A stretch of 64,000 bases of DNA, from positions 2,356,001 through 2,420,000 of the forward strand of contig VSJF01000002.1 in NCBI GenBank assembly GCA_009739215.1, written 5' to 3'. Position 1 is the first letter of the stretch. Each line of letters starts with the position of its first letter. A program made the position numbers and the translations under genes. Source of the stretch: Floccularia luteovirens. Its lineage: Eukaryota; Basidiomycota; Agaricomycetes; Agaricales; Squamanitaceae. Below are positions 44,852 to 58,235 of this stretch, in pieces. The notes below the pieces were generated by a model. The model made no database searches. It saw only the letters and a program-made list of their open reading frames with translations, and was not told where the DNA came from.

Positions 44852-47107
44852 TCACTTTCCTCCATAAGCAGATTTTATAAGATCAGAAGCCCTCTCTGCA
44901 ACCACATATACGGGGCCCTGTGTATGAGCACTGGGAATATATGGCTGGGAAGTCAAATAGAAATCAGTTTCAGTGCACAGTCAGATACACATAAAAAAGC
45001 CGCTGCATACCAGAACGGAAGCATCGACAACGCGAAGGCCGGTGACCTTCTTTACTCTCAAGTCTGGATCAACGACTCCATGGTTCGCATCTTTGGGTGA
45101 CATGCTAGCGGTGCCGACCGGGTGGAAGATTGTTACGGTATTCTCCGCTACATATTGGTCAATTTCAGCATCCGTGTTAGTTTTAGCGAGTGCAGGAGAA
45201 GGTCCTAGGACATAATCATTCCAAGCGGGAGCTGCAATGAACTTCTTTGCCGTTTTAACAGCTTGACGCATGATGACCTTGTCATAGTCGGTCGATAACA
45301 GGGCAGGATCAATGACTGGGGGGTCAAAGGGATTGTTCGACTTCAAAGTGACAGAACCTCGGGAAGAAGGAGATACAACCACTGTTGCCATACCAATAAA
45401 GTTGCCAGGAGGGGGATTACGGATTGGAATACCATTCTGAAGCAACTGAGTAAGCACAACAATAATAATATGAAGACAAAAAACATATTACAGAAACGAA
45501 AATTTCATAATGTGGTGTATTGGTTCCAGCAGCGGAATCGGGATTGGGCCTCTGAATGGAGGGAGGCAGTCGCATGAAGCCAATGTGAGAAGCGATCGTA
45601 TCAACAAACGGTCCAGTGTCATTTCTCCAAAGCGCAAGGTCACGGTCGAAAGCAGTCGGGTCGCGCCCAGGGGTCTCAAATGTCTGAGTTGAGTTGACGA
45701 GCCATGCGTTTCCGAGAACTGGGTGGTCCGCCATCTTCTGTCCAACATCAGGGAGATTGACAATAGATTTGACGCCAACTTTTTTCAACGACGAGGAGTC
45801 TCCAATCCCAGAACTCAGCAAGATATGCGGGGTACCGACTGTACCTGCTGATAAAATAACTTCCTTCTTTGCGGTAAGTTGATGTAATGGTCCATCTAGA
45901 CACTTCATTTGTTAATCATTGAGCAGCTACATCATCAAATATAACGAACCTCCGTCCCTTTCACGGTATTCAACCCCCCGGAAGCCAGGGGTTGCATTGT
46001 GATCCGTTTGGAGTACCCGGGAAACACGTGCGTTAAGGAGTATATGCAGATTAGACCTATTCTTAACTTGCGGACCCAGATATGCTGTCGCAGAGCTAGC
46101 TCTATCCACACCATTGATGGTTGTCTGTAAAAATCCTGAAACAAAAATTAGTTTATATCATCATGATCTGATTGACAGTTCCGAAATCAAATCTACTAAC
46201 CCATTCCGAGCTGCGATCCAGAGTTATAATCCAGATTGAAAGCAAATTCTCCCCCGAGGCGGTGGATCGTATCGACAACTCGTGAATCAACTGGAGTTGG
46301 GAAACCAACAAGACTGACGGCCAGATTTCCATTGAAGCCGTGGATTGATGGATCAAATTGCCCGGTGATATTATGTTTATCAGCGGGTTGTGTCCACTTC
46401 TCAAGCTTTTTGTAGTATGGCATAATCTTATTCCATGACCAACCTTGATCCCCAGTCACTTTTGCGTAGCGGTCGAAGTCTTCACTGCTTCCTCTGGTGT
46501 ACACTACAGTGTTTGTGTGAGCTTAATCCTGAATAAATGTGCGTTGCCTTACTCATGTAATCTGTTGAGGACGGATTAGTGAAACATGTTAGAGTATTTG
46601 TCAAATGTCCTCACTCGCTGAACTACTACCGCCCAGGACATGGCCCCGAGGATATGGGATGGAACGACCAGCAAGGCCACTCTGCGGAACAGTAGTGTAA
46701 TTGTAGTCCCATGGGGTATTTGGAGTGACTTGGACACATAGAGCGGGAACTTGGATGTCGAGAACACCATCATTTCTGCAGGACAATATTCAAAATGACA
46801 TATTTAGATAGTGTATGGATACCCACGTCGGGCCAGCTTCAAGGAGAAGCACTTGAAACTGGGGGTTTTCCGACAAACGACTTGCAATCACATTTCCAGC
46901 GTTACCACCTATTTAAGCTGTGTCAGCCCCGATATAGATAACAAGAAGATATTTTTTCCCACCTCCGACAACGATAAAGTCGAAGTCCTGGTGAGGCAGA
47001 TCTTTGGCATTATCAAACACATCTGCACTAACTGGGATGAGCAGAGATGAATAATATGCCAAAGCAAGGAAGACTATTGTTGAGCGCATTGCAATAAGCA
47101 AACGCAA
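44852..47107 (-). CDS. GMC oxidoreductase, aryl-alcohol-oxidase type (secreted)
   Basis: FAD-dependent alcohol oxidase or dehydrogenase of the GMC superfamily (CAZy AA3-like). Relatives oxidise aryl alcohols outside the cell and supply H2O2 to lignin-degrading peroxidases. Met at 47107 opens a hydrophobic secretion signal ([20 protein letters not shown]). The FAD-binding VVGGGNAG is joined across the first intron. GMC signature 1 ([11 protein letters not shown]) is near 46650, GMC signature 2 ([16 protein letters not shown]) near 45830, the catalytic region [10 protein letters not shown] near 45110, and the last exon (44944-44852) has IPSAHTQGP with the second active-site His. About nine exons were followed, including a 9-nt exon at 46553-46561. 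The frame is intact with consistent intron phases. The aryl-alcohol oxidase assignment rests on the SAHTQGP motif and is likely but not proven. Confidence 0.88.
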
Positions 47108-49037
47108 GAGGTCGGAAATTTGATGGTCTTCTACGGAACTCTTACTTCGCCTTTATACGCAAGCCTTACATACACAAATGGCTCCGTCTGAACAACCCTT
47201 GGGTACACGAGTAGACCTGTAGTGAAACTAAGAAAATTGAAATGTTGATTGGCACTTACCGCGGCCCTACTCCTTGCAGTGCAATGCTATTCTGCACATA
47301 TATTTCATAATCTCATCAAATAACGGAACCAAGAAAATGTTGGCTGAGGATGGAGTTAAGGATGATGCCATCTAGGTTCCATGTTTCACGATATATTCAA
47401 AAGCTCTCATATTTTGAAAATCCGGGTACCGACGCCTTGATTGAAGCTTTTTCTACCAAAGCGAGTCGATGATTGACATATGATAGATAACTTAGAGTAG
47501 ATCTCAGAAAAGCGATCGAATTTCAATCGCTGGATAGTGTGAAGACTTTCCTACTTAGCTTGCGAGCCATCATGAAATTATTCTGTTGAAATATCTATCA
47601 GGTGTATGACAGACGCAGCATTGCTTGGGCATAATAGCCCGATCTGAGCGAAAACTTGTTCTCAATGCCATTCGTCAACAGCAATAGTCCTCGGAAAATT
47701 TGCTATAAGATCTGGAAGGATTAATCTAACAATGTATCATACTCAAAAACCCAGCTTACCCGGTGTGTTCCATTATACATAGAACGATCGTGAGTAAATT
47801 TGGCCAAGAATTGACATCATGATGTCAAAGTGTGTTTTGAATTGATGGACATGGTGTCGTTTTAATTTTGGATCTGTGTCAGACGCGATTTACGGGACGC
47901 GTAATTTGACGATTTAGGTGCTCAGGAACCTGGGTTTATTCATTTGGTCATTTTCTTGCACCAAGATGCGGACGGCCGGAAACCAGACAGCGTCAATAAG
48001 AATGATCGAAAAAGATAAGGCTGATAAGAGTGACATCGACCTGTAGCAGGAGATTATATCATTGACATTATGTGACAGTATAACATAGTACCTAGTTGAG
48101 GGTAACATCTCGCTTCCTTCGAAACATATCCTCATTTCCTAACTTTCTTAGTATATTCGGAACAACAAATTATCCAAAACTAGTATCTCACGTATCGGGT
48201 TTTCCGCTGTTTCCTGATGGTCCTGACTGTCGACATCCTGTCAGCCTGCTCTTCTTTCGTGAATCTGTTCGGGTCTCTTTGATCGCAAAAGGTATATACC
48301 GGGTCCCTGCTATAGTATACAAAGTACCTATTTGCCCGATGTTTCATCCGCCATTGACGAATTGCGAGTACGGTCACAAAACATTATTGAAACAGAGCAA
48401 GGAGGTGTGGTGCTGTGAAAGATTGTTAGGGAACTGTCAAATCGCGGAGCTGAGTTAGTGAATGATGAGACTATAGATGGCATCAATGGAGACATCACTA
48501 GGAGTCCATCTGTTGTGGGTTCTGTGTGTCTATTTCTAGAAAGGACGGGTAATATAGTGATGAAAATGATGGCTTTCGTAATGGTAATGTGGTAACATTC
48601 CAATTCCAATTCCAATTGCATAGCATTTCGTGTCTCACTGTTGAAACATTTGAGTTGCGTTAGGGCCGCGAAAGATGGTATACTCTGCTTTGTTGGCAAT
48701 CCTAATTGGTAGTCTTGGGTGACATTGACACTAGTTTCTGATGGTGGCAAATGGACAGTTCTGACACGTGGTCTATTGTAACTTTCCGGTTTTTGTCAGC
48801 AGGAACCAACATATATGAATATGAATAAGAAATGAAATACACACCACATTTTCCCCATTTCTGAATAACTGGAAAAGAAGTTTCAACTAAATCCGACTGA
48901 GTCTCTTCGTCTGATGTGAAATGATGACATAATGATCTTATCCCCGCAGTGAAAATAATTGATTTGCTTGCAAGATATAGCAAGGAAAACACATTACTAC
49001 TATATCTGAATTTCCTTGTATAGAGACAAGCCGTTTG
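47108..49037. other. Intergenic, GMC promoter side to LysRS 3' end
   Basis: 1.9 kb without a supported gene. Open stretches of up to 140 codons at 48328-48750 have no recognisable domain or intron pattern. Confidence 0.5.
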
Positions 49038-51416
<2,379 letters not shown>

Positions 51417-51604
51417 ATATACTTTTCACTTTTTTTGTCGATTGTCGTGATTCAATTTGAGTCATGTGTACTACCAGCGATACACCTGATTGGTCGGCCC
51501 TGTTCGTGACCTCAACACTTTCATCTGATAAGACACAACTGTTGCTATGTCGCTTTTATCATGATTAGTATCAACACTACAATTAGGCGGCACGTATTTA
51601 CAAC

Positions 51605-54600
51605 TCAAAATTCATCCGCACACATACACTGGCAATTAGAAACAGGACAAACACCATGTCCACCCGTACCACTATCTCCAAAAAACCACTCAAGGATATG
51701 AGATGCGTGCCCTCCATGTCTACAGGTCTGACAAATAACAATAGCTTCATCAATTGTATCTACAAAAATCTGGTCACTAATCTCTTTCAATGATGATCAG
51801 ATAATTGATTAACGAACCCTTGAATTGTGAATACCCGACATCAACATCCCGCGCAGAATCTGACATAATCGAAAGTGTCATGAGACATACTGAACATCTG
51901 GGCAATGCGCGGTTACAATTTGAACATCTCGTCGACTAAATTATTATTCAACATCAATACAATAGTTCATCACAGCTAATAGTAACCAAAGAGCTCACCC
52001 GGCCTTTTTGATTTTGAGAACCCATTAATTCTTCAGGAACAGCAGCAGGCTTGTTGCAATAGTAGCATCGAATAGTAATCTGACGAGGTACCCACTCTAT
52101 AGGTGGTATGTCCCCATTTTGTATGGCCTCTCCTAATATCTGACCCCTCTCAATGTCAAATCCCACGCGATGATGATACAATTTAAATCCGTCCAATAAA
52201 TCCCTATACGTCTCTACCCATCTCTCTGCCCTGGAGTCTTGAATGACATGGGGACATACATACGAGCTCAAGAGAGCTACGGTTTGTACATCCCCTGTAC
52301 AGTCGAGATACGATTGAAGAATGCCCATACTAGATTTCGTCAGGCCTGAAATAAGAATCGCTTCAATATCTCCTCTGATACTAGCACGTTCCGTGCTGCG
52401 ACGAAGATACGAAGAAACAGATTTGTCATCAAGGAATTGAAATGCAATCGCGAGACGTTCACGGAAAGGAAGGACTTCCTCTTCCAAAACTTCGGACCAA
52501 TCCCCTAGCACGAGGTGGGTCAACATTGCCCGGAAATAAGGATCTTGAAGCCGAACGATGAGTCGTTCACAGTGTTCTCTGAGTTCGAAGCCCTTCTGTG
52601 ATTGTGCCCCCCCTGAATTGTGCGGTATCAGAGCTGCTACCGTTCCAGACATCATACGATGTGCTTCATCTATGATATTGATTAGATGGTATTAATAGTA
52701 GAAAGGTGGGACATAATTCACCGTCACTCCTCATGAGGAGATCCACTGCCTTTGAATACTGTCTGATGAAAACCAACCAACACGCAGCTCTTGAAATTTT
52801 CCCTTCTCTTTCCCATCTAAACATAGATATAAGAGAATAACGACGGTGATCTTACAAATACGGACCTCTTGATTGCGATCAACAGCTCTTCCTCCTTTAA
52901 GTTCCATCCACAAAGTTGTAAAGCAATTTGCCTCTGCAATAGTTTGGAAGTGACCATAGTTGGCTTCCAGGAAGACTTGTCTGCTCCCTTTCGGGAAGCC
53001 AATGAAGTCAAAGCTGCATGCCAATTGCCATGCAGATCATCTGCAGGCGAATGACTACGCTGCGAAATTCGTCCTCCAGCAGAGCTTCCACTCAAAGAAT
53101 GATACATGGGGGCAGGTGATGGCAGGTCAAGAAGAAGGGAGCGATGGGCCACTACAGGAGTTTCGTCTGTATCTTGTCGCTGACTCTGTTCCTTGACAGG
53201 AGTTATACCCTCCCATATACCCGATAGACCTTGGTACGAAAAGTCGTATCCGTGTAACAAAGGAGTGGGTACAGAGAGAAGTTCATGTGAATCTACGAAA
53301 AAGTTAGTCTCGAATCTGGCTTATATCAAAGGGATCATATACGAAAAAGCCACGCCCATAATTCTGAAAGGGGCTGTGGTAACCCGTCAGCAAAATCTTC
53401 ATCGTCCTGAGTTATCATTATATTCTGTTGGGGCTATAAGGGAGGTCATGTCGAAATCTGATTCACACTACGCAAACCTAATGTTACTAACCTGACTGAG
53501 ACTATATCCAGCTAAAGCGCGTTTTCTCATAACCATAGAGATGTCATCTTCAACAATATGGCTTATTCCTTTAACATCTCTCTCCTTCTCTTTCTTCCGA
53601 CGTCTGGCAGGACTGAGACTTGCGGATGGTTGACTAGAAGCACCCTCACTATGGTTATGTTCAACAGCAGGGAGCGTATCCGTTCGCGACTGCGACCTGT
53701 CCCTTCTCCTATCTGTATGCTCATGAGGATCTTTATACTTCCTTAACGAAGCAGGACTATAGGTCCTAGACTTTCCCGGTCTGGTCACTGATAAACCTGT
53801 TGGTTGAATTGACCCTTGGTAGCCTAAAGCAGGGAATCCATCATCTGTTCCTCGCCCAAACCAAGCTGGTGCGGGAGACGCAGTAGGGGCCGCAATCTGA
53901 GAGTTTATGGGTTTTTCTGATCGACCGCGTGCAACTGACTCTGGTCTGGTTGACGAAGACATGAAATGATCGGTACTATCAGAATCACGAGTCTTGGTGT
54001 TCCTGCGGGTTAGTGATGATGAGGCCATTTCTTGAGGACTATCGTCGTGAAACCCCTGCAACACTCTCAGTCCAGTTCCCGCACCTATAGTGAGATCTCC
54101 TCGAGCATTCCAAATGTTTTGTTTTGGTGTATCGTGAATGGCGTAGAGTTGGAGATCCCCTTCTTTGTTGACGACCATGACATTGGATGTCAGTGGGTGA
54201 GAAATATCCCTCCTTGGGACGAGTGAAAAAGAAACCAATGGTTTGGGAAACGACCTAGCTGCGGAAAAAGTGGTTTATATGTGTCCACGACAAGGAGGGT
54301 ACAATAACTCACTCCTACGAGTATCAGAAAGAACGAAGGAATCGACCCCATCAATGGATGAGTCCCTCTCCTTGGGTGAATGTGGAGTTGGCTGGTTTCC
54401 AGTGGGCCAGGGTAGGTTCGGGGCCCAAGAACGTCTGGATGCTCTACTTCCCTCCTTTCCAGACTTGTTGTCAAAATCCGACAAAGCGCTCAAAACACTT
54501 CCACCACCTTCTGCAAACCCTTTGGACTGAGATATATCCCAAAATCGGACGTATCCTGAATCTTTTTCTAGCGTAGCCAAACATCCTCTTCGCGTACTTG

Positions 54601-55611
54601 AAAACTCGATATTAGCATAAACAGATCCGGGTCTGAGCCAAGCTCCATCAGCCCCGGCATCACGTTCCGTAAACATTAGTATTGGCTGCACGAGCTTGCG
54701 ATGATCCCACACAGTAACCACTCCATCTCCAAAGCACGCAAACCGGCGTGAATCGCACGGATCTGGGGCAATCCCTTGTACCTTGGCTGCAACATTGACA
54801 GTATTGGCTGTAGGTGTACGGAGATCGAACAGACGTAGCCAACGGTTAGATATCCCGGCTAAGATTACGTGAGGAGATTTGGGAACGAAGGCGAGTGATG
54901 AGACAGTCTCCGTTGGTGCATGTTGTTGGAGAATCCGGGAGTCGGAACGCGGATAGGGGTCAACACGAGGGATTTGCGGTTGGGGACGATGAAGCAGAGG
55001 AAATGATGTTGCAGAGGGTGATTTTTCGGAAGGGGATGTAGGAGAAATGTTGAGAACAGCCGAGGAGGAGATGATGTCCCATATGATAAGACTAGGCTCT
55101 CCCCGAACCTTATCAAGTCCAACGGCGAGATAGTTGGGGTCGACGTTGGAAAATGCCAGTGAGTTGCACGAGCGAGGGCTTCGCACAGGCAGGGAGACCA
55201 CAGGTCCACTCGAAAGAACGTTATTGCGACGTGCATGTTTTCCAGCTTCTATCCGAAGCAGGTCCACCCTACCAGTACTCAGGCCAACAGCAATGAGATC
55301 GTCAAAAGCGGGATCGGGAGACCACGAAAAACACTACAGAAACGACATCAACCACAAATCGTCATGAGATGGTGGTAAAATCAGGAGCAGGCAGAAATCC
55401 AACTTCATTTTCGGATGAGGCACACATGTTCTAGTACAGAAGCTGAACAGATACACACCTTCATGGAATGTAAATCATGCTGGGAGGTGACATGCCGTAT
55501 CTCTGGATATTCAGACGCTAATTCGTACAGAGCTATCTGGGAGTTTCCCCCTACAACGAACTTGTTATCGCATCGCGGGTGCCAAAGCAACTTTTTCTCC
55601 AGCTGTGCCAT
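51605..55611 (-). CDS. SEA4: SEA/GATOR2 complex subunit Mio (Sea4 orthologue)
   Basis: Component of the SEACAT/GATOR2 complex that relieves GATOR1 inhibition of TORC1 at the vacuole and signals amino-acid sufficiency. Met at 55611 ([22 protein letters not shown]). An N-terminal WD40 propeller spans about 55611-53980 ([43 protein letters not shown]). A long low-complexity Ser/Pro/Arg-rich insert follows (about 54030-53590), then an alpha-solenoid ([27 protein letters not shown]). The C-terminal zinc-binding end has [33 protein letters not shown] and [10 protein letters not shown], the pattern that defines Mio. Stop TGA at 51605. About eight exons with no frame problem noticed. The RING-like end is what separates Mio from generic WD proteins. 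Confidence 0.92.
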
Positions 55612-56400
55612 ATGAACGCTCTCCTTCGGAATAGATTCGGATAATGGGTTAAATGATAGGTCCGTGATAACAGTTCCACATTAATTGGTTGTGTCCATAT
55701 CTCGAGTTATATACAATACGCACTTGACACAGAGGAACGCTGTTTTTGATGCAGTGACCCTGCCTTTCACACAAGAAACCTCAATGCAAGTTCGGATTGC
55801 ACATTAGTCATCAATATTTGACATAGAAACTTAATCTGGAATACAATGTACCAATTATTTAGGGAAACTACCTTCAAGTGCCACTGTCCGAGACGAGTGA
55901 ACCTCGTGGCCTGCCATGCCCTCTGCTAACTCGTCATTGATGCGCTGCTATGCCAGTGCGTCGACGATGAAAGAAAATGTCTCGTTCACTACTCTCGTCG
56001 ACAAGCTCGAGGATGCCATCAAAGCAAAAATAGCTCCTCGCGTTTGGAAGTATGTACATGAGCTCATCCTCTGCAAACTCGTCACCGATACCAACTCCCA
56101 GCCATACGAGAGCTGAGATAATCATTTTCAGGCAAAGATCGAAGCGATCGAGTTTCCCGTCTAGTAGCTGTATAGGTTTTTCACAACCATCCCGTGTACT
56201 AGCTAGCAGAGCTTAAGGAAAAGCACCTCCACCCAATCATCCAATTATCGTGAATCGCATAGATCTGCAGACGACGATAGTCACACTTCTCCGGAAACAC
56301 GATGAAGTACAACATAGAACAAGCACGCACCATCAATCACTTGCCAATCCACCCAGTTCGAAGTAACAGCCACTGGCTTATCTAGTTCGTTATTGTTCTG
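55612..56400. other. Intergenic upstream of mio
   Basis: Promoter side of mio. A 66-codon plus-strand ORF at 55916-56116 has no recognisable features and is not called. Confidence 0.5.
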
Positions 56401-57461
56401 ATGGCTTTACTTCACCAGGAACTCGCAGAATTCCTGGGTGACTGCATCCTAGAACATTCCGCGGTTGCAATTCAGCTGTTAGGGGACCTTGAGTTGCTAC
56501 CCGCAACTGGTACGCCTTCGAAGACGTTAGCCGCGACGCGACCAAAGATGTCAACTTACACGACCGAAATTTCTCTCTCACCCGGTGTCGTCAGGGGAAT
56601 TGCAAGGATAACGAACGGGAGTTCACAAGCAATAGCCATTCCAGCGCTCATTCGGCAATTCGGGAATAATGAAGGACGCGCATTATATGAAGCTTTCATA
56701 TTTGAACTTTCTGCACGAACAACTTGATTTTGAGCAGTACACGATTTCCTAGCATCCTTATACCTGATGCCGGTGAGTTAGACAGCCGAGTCACTTGTCT
56801 AACCACTAAGAGACTGGCCCAGGATCATACATCGGACTCTACAATTGTATCTAGTCTGGAAAGTGATTCTTATCGAGCATTCACCAGTTGTGGTTTGGTG
56901 GTTCATTGGACGTATGACGAAACCAGACAGCAAATGGCACTCGACTTAATCAGCACTATCAAGATCCAAAGCATATTAAATTGATTCGGAATGGAATATA
57001 ATGCGAATATCCGTTTTTCGTGGATCATGCGGGGCTGCGGACACACTTTACCTACACAGAGCGCATCAGGAGCAAACTCGTCTTTATTGCAGTTTCCAGG
57101 ACCAGATCTTGTCATTGATTTGCAATGTAATATTTCGAAACTGTTCACTGTGTCCTCGTTGACTTGGGGGCACTCACCGACTCTTCGAGCTACCAACAAC
57201 GTCCATGGCGGATGGAAGATGATTGTTATAGAGCACTCCAGATGCACCCATCTCCACAACTACACACTGGGACTCGATAAAAAATCAACGTTAGCTATCG
57301 AGTGCAGAGTCGGGGTGATTATTAAAAACCTACATGCTCGGGAACTTGTCCACGGCGACATCCGTCAAGTCAACATTCTGGCTGATAAAAGCACCCTCAA
57401 CAGTTCAGAAGGGGTTTCTGTCTACTTGACCGATTTTGACATGTTACTTTATTCAGTCTAA
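56401..57461 (+). pseudogene. Fragment of an agaricomycete kinase-like gene
   Basis: The best-supported part is 56991-57461, which ends with LHARELVHGDIRQVNILAD followed by VYLTDFDMLLY. This matches the catalytic loop (HGDxRxxN) and the DFD version of the DFG motif in the large agaricomycete family of protein-kinase-like genes, whose substrates are unknown. The stop at 57459 falls a few residues after DFD, so the C-lobe is missing. The upstream ORF 56401-56727 and an open stretch to 56984 could be earlier exons, but no clear splice chain or glycine-rich loop was found. Probably a truncated relic; boundaries on the 5' side are uncertain. Confidence 0.5.
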
Positions 57462-57718
57462 GAAAAGATCTACATCAAAACAAAATGTTGCTTGGAAATG
57501 GTGCAGGATTATTCCGAAGATCAGTTTTTTCAAAAAACATCTCCTATTTCTGGCTTTTGAACGCTAGACCTCCTCTCATAGCAGGTTTGGTGTAAGAACG
57601 TATTATTTATCACAGTCCATTGTCGATAGCAGAGTGGAAGATAATGGAAAATATAATAAGGTGCAGTTACGAATTTCTGAACCTAAAGTCCATCGGTCCT
57701 AACTTTTATATCTTCTTT

Positions 57719-58235
57719 TTAAAAGACAACGTTGATGGGGTCGCATGCTAGGGTAACCAACCCGTTGAGTGTTACCTTCGCAGCACGCGACTTGCTGAGT
57801 GCTATAGAAATATTTACTTGGTGTCCTCTTGAGGGTGTATGAATGCGGACTACTTACCAAGAGGTGCCGGTGAGGACACCAATGGGGCTACGGGTCATTA
57901 ACAAGAAAAGTTAACAATCATTGCAAACAACAAAAGAGGAAAGAGTATCCACAGCCAACAGTGCCAGTAAGGAGCGGGCCAAGAAAGACGGCCAGCGTAC
58001 CAAGTAGACTGGTGACTGCACTGCTCGTTGCCTATTTGCGGATGAGTTATTTGCATAGGTGTTATCTCAAGATCAAAAAATTACTTACAATCTGGACGCT
58101 ATCGCAGCACTGAAGTGACCCGGTCTGGCAGACGGCGGATGGATCAGTTTGGCGTTTAATAGCACTGGAAGCAACCAGGAGAGGTAGAACGAAGAAAAGC
58201 ATGGTAATGAAAGTGGCAGCAGCGCGAGTGAACAT
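57719..58235 (-). pseudogene. Class I hydrophobin, probably degenerate
   Basis: Hydrophobins are small secreted amphipathic proteins coating hyphae and fruiting bodies. Met at 58235 gives a signal peptide (FITMLFFVLPLLVASSA) and then CQTGSLQCCDSVQ. A 53-bp intron (GTAAGT...AATAG) leads to ATSSAVTSLLGTLAVFLGP and TGTVGC. After a second intron SPIGVLTGTSC is recognisable, and after a third TQQVACCEGNTQ and NGLVTLACDPINVVF before TAA at 57719. The spacing C-X6-CC-X31-C-X(about 10)-C-X5-CC-X12-C fits class I. Two defects: no canonical donor in the right phase follows TVGC, and two bases appear to be missing between EGNTQ and NGLVT, which sends the frame away from the proper end. Likely a recent pseudogene; unusual splicing is the alternative. 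A TATA-like element (ctattaaaag) lies about 90 bp upstream. Confidence 0.75.

Noticed and set aside
37137..47107. Secondary-metabolite cluster (ABC pumps next to a GMC oxidase)
   Set aside because: No backbone enzyme (PKS, NRPS, terpene synthase), P450 or pathway regulator is present, and the next genes are housekeeping (LysRS, Mio).
48328..48992. Overlapping minus-strand ORFs of 140 and 96 codons
   Set aside because: No recognisable motif, no signal peptide, no splice structure; chance ORFs are common at this base composition.
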